DNA of 64,000 bases from Dehalobacter sp. DCM (lineage in GTDB: Bacteria; Bacillota; Desulfitobacteriia; Desulfitobacteriales; Syntrophobotulaceae). Under the pieces are notes generated by a model. That model was given only the letters and a program-made list of their open reading frames with translations, was not told the origin of the DNA and did not search any database. This document shows positions 37,449 to 44,215 of the stretch, one piece after another (position 1 is the first letter of the stretch; each line of letters starts with the position of its first letter). Location: positions 2,287,001 to 2,351,000 of the forward strand of contig NZ_CP092282.1 of NCBI RefSeq assembly GCF_024972775.1, in the 5' to 3' direction. Both the position numbers and the translations under genes were made by a program.

Positions 37449-37486
37449 AGGACTGGCTTTAATATAAAGCCAGTCCTGCCATTTTT
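37449..37486 (+). terminator. Intrinsic terminator of small zinc-knuckle gene 1
   Basis: AGGACTGGCTTT (37449-37460) pairs perfectly with AAAGCCAGTCCT (37466-37477), loop AATAT; five T follow at 37482-37486. Confidence 0.9.
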
Positions 37487-37674
37487 ATATCGAAGTTGAG
37501 CCTTTACTCATAGGAAAGGCAGTTTAGCAACGTAACCAGAATTCCAAGAACTTTCCCAACTTATTCTTAAAAAAAAAAATTTGCCCCTGGAGTTCAGTTC
37601 CGGCCTGTTCCTGTCCAAATTGTAAAGTGCCTTAGATTAGCTAAAAAGAATTATTTTTTACAAGTATTGGATGG

Positions 37675-37691
37675 CTGGCCCGTTTATTGCA
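37675..37691 (+). promoter_or_regulatory. Sigma-54 (-24/-12) promoter P2
   Basis: CTGGCCCGTTTATTGCA: GG at 37677-37678 and GC at 37689-37690 are 12 bp apart, and only one core base differs from TGGCAC-N5-TTGC. Start expected near 37702. It should drive the second small protein and, since no terminator is seen before it, the oxidoreductase operon. Confidence 0.85.
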
Positions 37692-37877
37692 TTAAAGTGT
37701 TTTGAAACATGAAACCTGCAAAATAAATGTGAAGGGAGGGGGAAGGTCTGGGAGAATGTGCGCATCAGGCCATGTTCAATCTAGCGGTTCATTGTCCGAC
37801 CGCATAGCGAATGGGTTGGGGTTGCAGTTTTTGCTAATTGGTGTAGATGAATAAAGTTTTAAGGAGGTAGAGCGGTT

Positions 37878-38048
37878 ATGAGCAAGGACGACGGTTTCAA
37901 AGTGGAGAAAGACACGACAAACAAGTTTGTGAATTATAGTCTAAGTGATTATGCAACCAAAAATGTAAAGTGCCCTTCATGCGGAATGTTTAATCCACCG
38001 ACCCTTGATAAGTGCCGCAGATGTAAGGCAGACGTTCCGAAAAATTAG
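37878..38048 (+). CDS. Small zinc-knuckle protein 2 (56 residues)
   Basis: A 56-residue paralogue of the protein at 37293. It has a different, polar N-terminus of 30 residues (ending YSLSDYATKN) and then the same metal site C32-x2-C35-x10-C46-x2-C49 in VKCPSCGMFNPPTLDKCRRC, and it stops six residues later. AAGGAGG lies 12-14 bases before ATG 37878. It is the first gene behind the second sigma-54 promoter and is 200 bp upstream of the oxidoreductase gene with no terminator between, so it probably shares that transcript. Function unknown; see the first copy. Confidence 0.75.
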   Translation: MSKDDGFKVEKDTTNKFVNYSLSDYATKNVKCPSCGMFNPPTLDKCRRCKADVPKN

Positions 38049-38249
38049 TTCCAAGAGAATTTTACTTAAGCGACGAGGTCGTTAGAAATATATTGTTTTG
38101 TCATTAAACAGCCTCAATGTGCGCATGTGACCCAGAGTTCAGCTACTGCTTCATTATTCTATCGCAGAGCAATGTGATCCAATTCGTTAATTTGGTCGCT
38201 CGTTAGTAAGTAGTGTTACAAAGAAAAGCGTCTAAGGAGGTAAATGCTC

Positions 38250-40478
38250 ATGAGTAGTAATAGTAAAAAAGTACAGTGGCAGGAAGGTGACCTGACAGTC
38301 ACGCGTACGTGTGCCTGGACAGCACCAGGCTGTCATGATGGTTGCTCAGTTCTTTATTACACAAAGGGAAATGAGCTCGTAAAGGTCGAAGGAGACCCGG
38401 AAAGCCAATATAATTTTGGCAGGCTGTGCATGCGGTGCCTGAGTATGCCGGAACTGGTGAACGATCCTAACCGCGCCAAATGGCCAATGAAACGGGTGGG
38501 TGAACGCGGAGAGAACAAATGGCAGCGGATTACCTGGGATGAAGCCTACGATATTGTCGAAGAAAAAGTACGTGAGATCTGGAGAAATTATGGACCCGAG
38601 TCTATCGTAACTGCTATCGGAACCGGACGGAATACCTGGTCCATCGTCCCGAAACTGACCTATTCCGCATTTAAGAGCCCTAACTTCTCCATGGGATTCC
38701 TGGCAGGGGACTCCTGCTACCTACCCAGGGCAGCAGCTATGGGGACCATGATTGGAGACTTCTTTATTATTGATGCATCTCAGCTGGATGAACGACGTTA
38801 TGCGAATCCCGAGTGGAAACGTCCGGAAGTTGTTATGATCTGGGGTAATAATCCGATTATCACAAATGGGGACGGATTCCTGGGCCACTGGATTGTTGAC
38901 ATGATGAAGCTGGGGACAAAACTCATCGTGGTTGACCCCTACCTGACATGGCTTGCTTCCAGAGCCGAATATTGGCTCCAACTGCGCCCCGGTACGGATG
39001 CTGCCGTTGGCCTGGCGATGCTCAATGTTATTATCGAAGAAAAACTCTATGATAAAGATTTTGTGGATAATTGGACCTACGGATTTGAGGAACTGTCGGA
39101 ACGGGTGAAAGAATATCCCCCCGAAAAAGTAGAAGAAATCACATGGGTCCCCAAGGAAAAAATTGTGGCAGCGGCGCGCATGTTCGCCAAAGCGAAACCA
39201 GCTTCGGTTCAATGGGGTCTGGCGATAGATACGCAGAGAGCAGGTGTTTCGGTTGCGAACTCCATTTGCGCCCTCGTTGCCATCACCGGCAATCTTGATG
39301 TTCCGGGCGGAAACCACCTGATTCGGACGGCATTCGGTGTAGACCGTCTTGCTCACGTCGCGTCTGATTGGGGCCTTGCAGAATTGTCCGAAGAAATGCG
39401 GAATAAACGTCTTGGGGTTGCGGAATATCCGCTGCTTAAATTTGGACTCGCCGTCACGTCCCGTGGTGACTCGGTCTTAGAGGCGATTGAAACTGGCAGG
39501 CCGTATCCGGTTCAGATGTACTGGATGCAATCCACCAACACCTTTGTCAACACCGCATCAGAATCACACCGTGTTTACAAAGCTATAAAAAAAGTACCCT
39601 TCGTCGTCTGTGTTGATCCTGTCTTGACGCCATCTGCCGTCGCCTTTGCCGATCTGTTCCTGCCGGCTGCAATGAGCGTAGAGCGGGACAGCTTAAGAAA
39701 CTGGTGGACACCGTTAAGATCCATTTCCAAGGTTACTCAATTTGAAGAATGTAAGACCGACGAAGAGATCGTTTTGGATCTCGGCAAACGCCTGAATCCG
39801 GACTCTTTCCCCTGGGAAAATGTTGACGAAATGATTAACTGGGCCTTAAAACCGGCTGGCGTTACCTACCAGGAACTGGAAGAAAAAGTCATGATGTGGC
39901 CGGAAGTTCATTATAAGAAATATGAACAAGGTTTGCTCCGTCCGGACGGAGAAGCCGGGTTTAACACTGATACAGGGATGGTTAATCTTTATCAGGATAT
40001 TTTTGTGGAATGGGGCCTGGATCCGCTTCCTTACCATATGGAACCGCCATACAGCCCGGTTTCGACACCGCAGCTGATGAAGGAATACCCGCTAATTCTG
40101 ACTGCTGGTGCACGTCCGTGGGAATTCTTCCATTCCGAACACCGTCAGAGTGCCACCTTGCGGGAATTCCATCCGAATCCCAGAGTGACCATGCACCCCG
40201 ATACCGCCGAAAAATACGGGATTAAAGAGGGCGACTGGGTATGGATTGAAAATAACGTCGGAAAATGCAAACAGGTAGCCGTTCTTGATCCGGGTTGGGA
40301 CCCAAGAGTGGTTCATGGGGAACATGGCTGGTGGTTCCCGGAGAGAGAGGCAGCGGAACCGACCCTCTTCGGGGCATTTGAATCCAACATCAACAGCCTC
40401 ACAACACAGTGTACGACCGGCCCCACAGGATATGGCGCTCCATTAAAGAACACGATTTGTAAGATTTACAAAGCTTAA
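38250..40478 (+). CDS. Mo/W-bisPGD oxidoreductase, DMSO-reductase superfamily (acetylene-hydratase-like group)
   Basis: 742 residues from ATG 38250 (GGAGG nine bases upstream; ATG 38244 is too close to it). N-terminal [4Fe-4S] ligands C21, C28, C32 and C60, then molybdopterin-binding regions (WGNNP, VVDPYLTWLASRAEYWLQLRPGTD) and the C-terminal dinucleotide-binding domain ending HGEHGWWFPE. The metal ligand should be C156 in GDSCYLPRAA; it is not followed by the His typical of formate dehydrogenases. Without a Tat signal it is cytosolic. By overall look it belongs with the acetylene hydratase / transhydroxylase-like cytosolic enzymes, but the substrate cannot be read. The downstream ferredoxin and diaphorase genes argue for a redox reaction linked to NAD(P)H. 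Confidence 0.85.
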   Translation: MSSNSKKVQWQEGDLTVTRTCAWTAPGCHDGCSVLYYTKGNELVKVEGDPESQYNFGRLCMRCLSMPELVNDPNRAKWPMKRVGERGENKWQRITWDEAYDIVEEKVREIWRNYGPESIVTAIGTGRNTWSIVPKLTYSAFKSPNFSMGFLAGDSCYLPRAAAMGTMIGDFFIIDASQLDERRYANPEWKRPEVVMIWGNNPIITNGDGFLGHWIVDMMKLGTKLIVVDPYLTWLASRAEYWLQLRPGTDAAVGLAMLNVIIEEKLYDKDFVDNWTYGFEELSERVKEYPPEKVEEITWVPKEKIVAAARMFAKAKPASVQWGLAIDTQRAGVSVANSICALVAITGNLDVPGGNHLIRTAFGVDRLAHVASDWGLAELSEEMRNKRLGVAEYPLLKFGLAVTSRGDSVLEAIETGRPYPVQMYWMQSTNTFVNTASESHRVYKAIKKVPFVVCVDPVLTPSAVAFADLFLPAAMSVERDSLRNWWTPLRSISKVTQFEECKTDEEIVLDLGKRLNPDSFPWENVDEMINWALKPAGVTYQELEEKVMMWPEVHYKKYEQGLLRPDGEAGFNTDTGMVNLYQDIFVEWGLDPLPYHMEPPYSPVSTPQLMKEYPLILTAGARPWEFFHSEHRQSATLREFHPNPRVTMHPDTAEKYGIKEGDWVWIENNVGKCKQVAVLDPGWDPRVVHGEHGWWFPEREAAEPTLFGAFESNINSLTTQCTTGPTGYGAPLKNTICKIYKA

Positions 40479-40495
40479 AAAGGAGGTAGATGAAT

Positions 40496-40828
40496 ATGTC
40501 ACGTAACGGTTTATTAATAGACTATGAATATTGTACGGGTTGCCATAGTTGTGAAGTCGCCTGCAAAAAAGAGTTAAATCTTACTAAAGGCAAGTTTGGC
40601 ATAAAATTAGCCAAAAATGGTCCTTTTAAATTAAAGGAAGCTGAGGACAAATGGGAATTAACCTATGTTCCCATTCCCACCCAACTTTGTGATTTATGCG
40701 GTGATAGAGTGGCTGCTGGCAAAAAACCAAGTTGTGTACACCATTGCCAGGCCTCCGTGATTGAATTTGGACCTGCAGAAGAACTGTCGAAAAAAATGAC
40801 TTCGAGAACCGTGCTGTTTGTTCCGTAA
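40496..40828 (+). CDS. Ferredoxin-like electron-transfer subunit with two [4Fe-4S] sites
   Basis: A 110-residue iron-sulfur protein from ATG 40496 (AGGAGG nine bases upstream; ATG 40490 is an alternative). Eight Cys form two motifs: CTGCHSCEVAC (CxxCxxCxxxC) near residue 13, and CDLC-x11-CVHHC near 62-80, with one ligand set exchanged as in DmsB/PhsB-type subunits. It is a shortened beta subunit, about half the length of the usual four-cluster protein. It lies 17 bp after the oxidoreductase gene and is its likely direct electron partner. It would pass electrons to or from the NuoE/F-like module encoded next. Confidence 0.85.
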   Translation: MSRNGLLIDYEYCTGCHSCEVACKKELNLTKGKFGIKLAKNGPFKLKEAEDKWELTYVPIPTQLCDLCGDRVAAGKKPSCVHHCQASVIEFGPAEELSKKMTSRTVLFVP

Positions 40829-40866
40829 AACAAATTGATGATGTCACCCTAATATGTTGCCCCATA

Positions 40867-40889
40867 CCCCCCCTCGTTAAGAGGGGGGG
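40867..40889 (+). other. Strong GC hairpin between the ferredoxin and NuoE-like genes
   Basis: CCCCCCCTC (40867-40875) pairs with GAGGGGGGG (40881-40889), loop GTTAA. There is no T run. It may stabilise or process the message so that the oxidoreductase and ferredoxin are made in excess over the diaphorase. Confidence 0.7.
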
Positions 40890-40973
40890 GCACAATCATC
40901 TCTGTCCAAGAAAACAATCAAGAATCATTGCCGCATTAAGTCAAATGTTTTGCCATCGATGAGGGGGAGAAAA

Positions 40974-41432
40974 ATGTCCGGATATGTGGAACAATTATGG
41001 GATCAGCTGCCTGAAAATGAAAGACAGGCCATGAATATATTAAATAAAATTCAGACGGAGTATGGCTTTATCCCAAGAAATTTATTGTTTGAGCTGGCTG
41101 AACGTACCGGAATCCCTGAATCTCAGCTTCATGGTCTGGTGAGTTTCTTTAAGGCCTACCGCACCACACCGGCTGGAAAACACCGCATTCGTATTTGTTA
41201 TGGAACGGCTTGTTATGCCCGAGGGGCATCCCTAATCTATGACCGTTTTGCCGAAGAACTAAAACTGGAAAGCGGTGACACTTCAGCGGACGGCCTGGTT
41301 ACTGTCGAGCAGGTCTATTGTGTAGGTGCATGTAGTCAGGCGCCGGTGATTATCCAGGATGAGGAAATCAAAAACAGAATACAGTCTTACCAGGTACCAT
41401 TGTTGCTTAATGATTTGAGGAAAAAGTCATGA
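40974..41432 (+). CDS. NuoE-like [2Fe-2S] subunit of an NADH diaphorase
   Basis: A 152-residue thioredoxin-fold [2Fe-2S] protein (NuoE/HndA/HydC type). The four ligands are in CYGTACYARGA and VYCVGACSQAP. The N-terminal helical half (LPENERQAMNILNKIQTEYGFIPRNLL) is standard. ATG 40974 follows GGGGGAGA; an upstream in-frame ATG at 40950 has no ribosome site. It overlaps the NuoF-like gene by 4 bp. It pairs with that subunit to form the NAD(P)H-oxidising or -reducing unit of the cluster. Confidence 0.9.
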   Translation: MSGYVEQLWDQLPENERQAMNILNKIQTEYGFIPRNLLFELAERTGIPESQLHGLVSFFKAYRTTPAGKHRIRICYGTACYARGASLIYDRFAEELKLESGDTSADGLVTVEQVYCVGACSQAPVIIQDEEIKNRIQSYQVPLLLNDLRKKS

Positions 41433-43432
41433 ACGGATTTCAGGTTCCTCCCCGGCGGAAATACCTGGTATCTGCCTCAGTTCGCCAAGAACTTAAAGAA
41501 AAAAAGAGACCGGTAGAAAGTTCTTATAAACCCCCCGATTTCGATGTGGTCATTCCCTTGCCTAGTCTGGTGGAAGAAGGACGTCTTTCTCTGTTCCCTA
41601 AAATATCAAGAATAAGTGTTGGAGTGGCTACCTGCGGCCGTGTTGCAGGGGCTCAGTCTATCATGCAAACTCTGGTTGAACGGGACTGGGAAAATCAGGC
41701 CCGTGTTGTTAGCGTAGGTTGTCTGGGCGCTTGTTATGCCGAACCCCTGGTAGATATCAGAACGAGTGAGGGCAGGCATTATTTTTTTGGAGGAGTAGAT
41801 CGCCAGTCTTTGTGGAGTATCATCACAACAGCGCTGGGAAGCCCTCCTCCGGTAAAACACCTCTGGGCAGTGGCCCAGGAACGTCAAACCGGAGTTTTGC
41901 GTGGAATACATGATCTGGAGCTAATTCAATTAGAGAAATGCGGGTTTAAAGATTTTTTTCATCCTCAGGTGCGTCGGATTAGTGGCCGCTGTGGACTGAT
42001 AGATCCGCAAAACATAACTGAATATGCAGCGACAGGTGGGTATCAGGCACTGGCAAAGGCTCTTTTCGAATTAAAACCCAAAAATATTATACAGATGATT
42101 GAGGCTTCAGGATTGCGGGGCAGGGGGGGAGCCGGTTTTCCTACGGGTGAAAAATGGTATATTACATCCGAAAGCCCTGATCCAATGCGTATTGTGGTGG
42201 CAAATGCCGATGAAGGTGATCCCGGTGCCTACATGGACCGGGCTTTGCTGGAAAGTGACCCTTATAGTGTGTTGGAGGGTCTGGTCATTGCGGCCTATGC
42301 CATCGGTGCCTCCCAGGGTTATATTTTCGTGCGCCATGAATATCCCCTGGCGGTTCAAACTATACGCAATGCCATTTCCACTGCCCGCAAGGTGGGATTA
42401 TTGGGTCGTAATATCATGGGTTCCAGCTTTTGCCTGGAAATTAGTGTCGTTGAAAGTGCCGGAGCTTTCGTTTGCGGTGAAGAAACGTCGATGCTGCAAG
42501 TAATGGAGAACAAGCGGGGAGAGCCCAGGTGCCGTCCCCCATATCCCGCTGTTCGGGGATTGCAAAACCATCCTACTCTTATCAACAATGTAGAGACCCT
42601 GGCGAATATCCCCTGGATTATTCAAAATGGTGCAGATGCCTACCGGGAGCTGGGCACTGCCACAAGTCCGGGTACCAAAATCTTTTGTCTAGCTGGGGCT
42701 GTTGAGCGCATGGGTTTTATTGAGGTGCCATTGGGGACGGATACCCATGTTCTTGTCGAAAAAATCGGTGGTGCTTCCAGGCAGTCAATTAAGTCTTTGC
42801 ATATTGGCGGACCCTCCGGGGGGATTATCCCGTATCGGAGGTTTAACCTTGATTATGAAAGCGTGGCTGCAACCGGAGCGATCATGGGCTCTGGGGGCCT
42901 AGTTGTGCTGGACCAGAACAGTTGTATGGTTAACATGGCTCGGCACATGATTAATTTTATGGCCCAAGAATCCTGCGGAAAGTGTGTATTCTGCCGTGAT
43001 GGATTGCCGCAATTAGAGTCGTTGCTGCTGGAGTTATGTATCGGCAGTGCTCGAGATGGTATTCTGGAAGCAATTGAGGAACTCAGCAGAGCTATCAGGG
43101 ACTCGGCGTTATGCGGTCTGGGACGGACAGCCGTTAATCCCGTTTTAAGCACTATAAAGGACTTTTTTTCTGAATATGAGGCCCATTTGAGGGGGTGTTG
43201 CCCTGCAGTTCATTGCAAACCCCTGATCGATTTTGAGATTCTTTTAACCTCTTGCAGGGATTGCAAGGCGTGTTATTTGGTTTGCCCCAGTGGTGCGGTA
43301 AAAATAAGATCAGGGAGGGAACGGTATATTGTCGATCGACAACTCTGCAGCAAATGCTGGGCTTGCTATGAGACTTGCCCATTTGATTGCATAAAAATTA
43401 CTTCGGAGGAATTCATGTGGAAGAATTCGTAG
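41429..43432 (+). CDS. NuoF-like flavin/NADH-binding subunit with extra ferredoxin domain
   Basis: 667 residues with the HydB/HndC layout. An N-terminal thioredoxin-like domain (about 60-135) keeps C69, C98 and C102 but seems to lack one usual ligand, so its [2Fe-2S] cluster is uncertain. The FMN/NADH domain begins at GRGGAGFPTG (231-240) with ANADEGDPGAYMDR next. Then SLBB, the NuoF [4Fe-4S] motif SCGKCVFCRDG (about 510), and a C-terminal 2[4Fe-4S] ferredoxin (CRDCKACYLVCP and CSKCWACYETCP). Such subunits hold the flavin where electron bifurcation occurs in several clostridial complexes. It overlaps its neighbours at both ends, so the three genes are translationally coupled. Confidence 0.9.
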   Translation: MNGFQVPPRRKYLVSASVRQELKEKKRPVESSYKPPDFDVVIPLPSLVEEGRLSLFPKISRISVGVATCGRVAGAQSIMQTLVERDWENQARVVSVGCLGACYAEPLVDIRTSEGRHYFFGGVDRQSLWSIITTALGSPPPVKHLWAVAQERQTGVLRGIHDLELIQLEKCGFKDFFHPQVRRISGRCGLIDPQNITEYAATGGYQALAKALFELKPKNIIQMIEASGLRGRGGAGFPTGEKWYITSESPDPMRIVVANADEGDPGAYMDRALLESDPYSVLEGLVIAAYAIGASQGYIFVRHEYPLAVQTIRNAISTARKVGLLGRNIMGSSFCLEISVVESAGAFVCGEETSMLQVMENKRGEPRCRPPYPAVRGLQNHPTLINNVETLANIPWIIQNGADAYRELGTATSPGTKIFCLAGAVERMGFIEVPLGTDTHVLVEKIGGASRQSIKSLHIGGPSGGIIPYRRFNLDYESVAATGAIMGSGGLVVLDQNSCMVNMARHMINFMAQESCGKCVFCRDGLPQLESLLLELCIGSARDGILEAIEELSRAIRDSALCGLGRTAVNPVLSTIKDFFSEYEAHLRGCCPAVHCKPLIDFEILLTSCRDCKACYLVCPSGAVKIRSGRERYIVDRQLCSKCWACYETCPFDCIKITSEEFMWKNS

Positions 43433-44058
43433 AGATAGTCGTGGATGAGCAGCTTTTGCCTGTGCGGCGGAATATCCCTTTGCTGCAAGCTTTAAAAGAA
43501 AAAGGCATCATTTTGCCTTCTTTGTGTTATAGCTCAAGACTGGAGTCTTATGGAAGCTGCGGTCTTTGTGTATTGGAAGTATACGTCCATGAAGCCTGGA
43601 AGGTGCAGCATGCCTGTATGATGCATGCTGAAGAAGGATTGCGCGTCCGGATCAGAAGTGCTCGAATTTCCTGGCTGCAAGGCCGGGCAGCGCAGCTTTT
43701 GCTTAAAAGAGGTCCTTTTCCTAAGCTAGAAGTGGAAGAATTCTTATTATCATTAATTCATCAAGCAGAAGAAAGCGATGATTCGGCTTCAACAAACACT
43801 TATTTCATAAAACCTCGAGAGAGAACTCAGGACGTAACGAATGCAGGGTGTATATTGTGCGGGCTTTGCGTTCGTATGTGCAGGAAAATCGGCAAGAACC
43901 GGTTGGTTTTTCTGGGTAGAGGGAAAAGCCTTCGCGTTGGACTGGTTGATGGCGGCCAGCCTGATATCTGCAGCTATTGTGGGGCTTGCCGCCAGATTTG
44001 TCCAACTGGATTTATTCTGCATGATGTAAGGCAAGTTTTTCACAGGCCATTTATATAA
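43417..44058 (+). CDS. NuoG N-terminus-like iron-sulfur subunit
   Basis: A 213-residue protein equal to the N-terminal iron-sulfur part of NuoG/HydA, without any hydrogenase or molybdopterin domain. A [2Fe-2S] domain (C-x11-C-x2-C plus a fourth Cys in QHACMMH) spans 1-80; a 2[4Fe-4S] ferredoxin at the end has CILCGLCVRMC and CSYCGACRQICP. The His-ligated cluster of NuoG is not evident. GTG 43417 has GGAGG six to eight bases upstream and overlaps the NuoF-like stop by 16 bp. It resembles the small HylA-type connector found with bifurcating formate dehydrogenases, and should link the diaphorase to the Mo/W enzyme. Confidence 0.85.
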   Translation: MEEFVEIVVDEQLLPVRRNIPLLQALKEKGIILPSLCYSSRLESYGSCGLCVLEVYVHEAWKVQHACMMHAEEGLRVRIRSARISWLQGRAAQLLLKRGPFPKLEVEEFLLSLIHQAEESDDSASTNTYFIKPRERTQDVTNAGCILCGLCVRMCRKIGKNRLVFLGRGKSLRVGLVDGGQPDICSYCGACRQICPTGFILHDVRQVFHRPFI

Positions 44059-44108
44059 AAGTAAAGCTTCTATCAATATTAATTCGAGTCAGACATAATA
44101 AAATTTTT

Positions 44109-44153
44109 TTGTATTGAAATATAATACAATGTGTTGGAACTATTTGGTATAAT
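44109..44153 (+). promoter_or_regulatory. Extended -10 promoter and inverted repeat upstream of the sigma-54 activator gene
   Basis: TATAAT at 44148-44153 is preceded by TGG (extended -10) and has no good -35. An inverted repeat TTGTATT-N7-AATACAA (44109-44129) covers the -35 position, where a bound regulator would block or replace -35 contacts. Autoregulation by the activator is one option. Confidence 0.5.
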
Positions 44154-44215
44154 GTAACATAAAGAAAGTGGGAGATAAGGTTATATCATTTTGGTTAGGT
44201 AAAGGGAGGATTCAC

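Larger units (their letters stand above)
37440..37877. other. Intergenic region between the two small zinc-knuckle genes
   Basis: It begins with the terminator of the first small gene (37449-37486), continues with about 190 bp of AT-rich DNA including a run of eleven A, then the second -24/-12 promoter (37675-37691), an inverted repeat TGTTT-N2-AAACA (37698-37709) across the expected start site, and a leader of about 175 nt. A 32-codon frame at 37757 lacks a well-placed ribosome site. Confidence 0.6.

Noticed and set aside
37757-37855. 32-codon frame in the leader of the second zinc-knuckle gene
   Set aside because: The purine-rich stretch in front of it is too close to the ATG for a normal ribosome site.
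38195-38215. A third -24/-12 promoter directly before the oxidoreductase gene
   Set aside because: TTTGGTCGCTCGTTAGTA has the GG but lacks GC at the required 12-bp distance.
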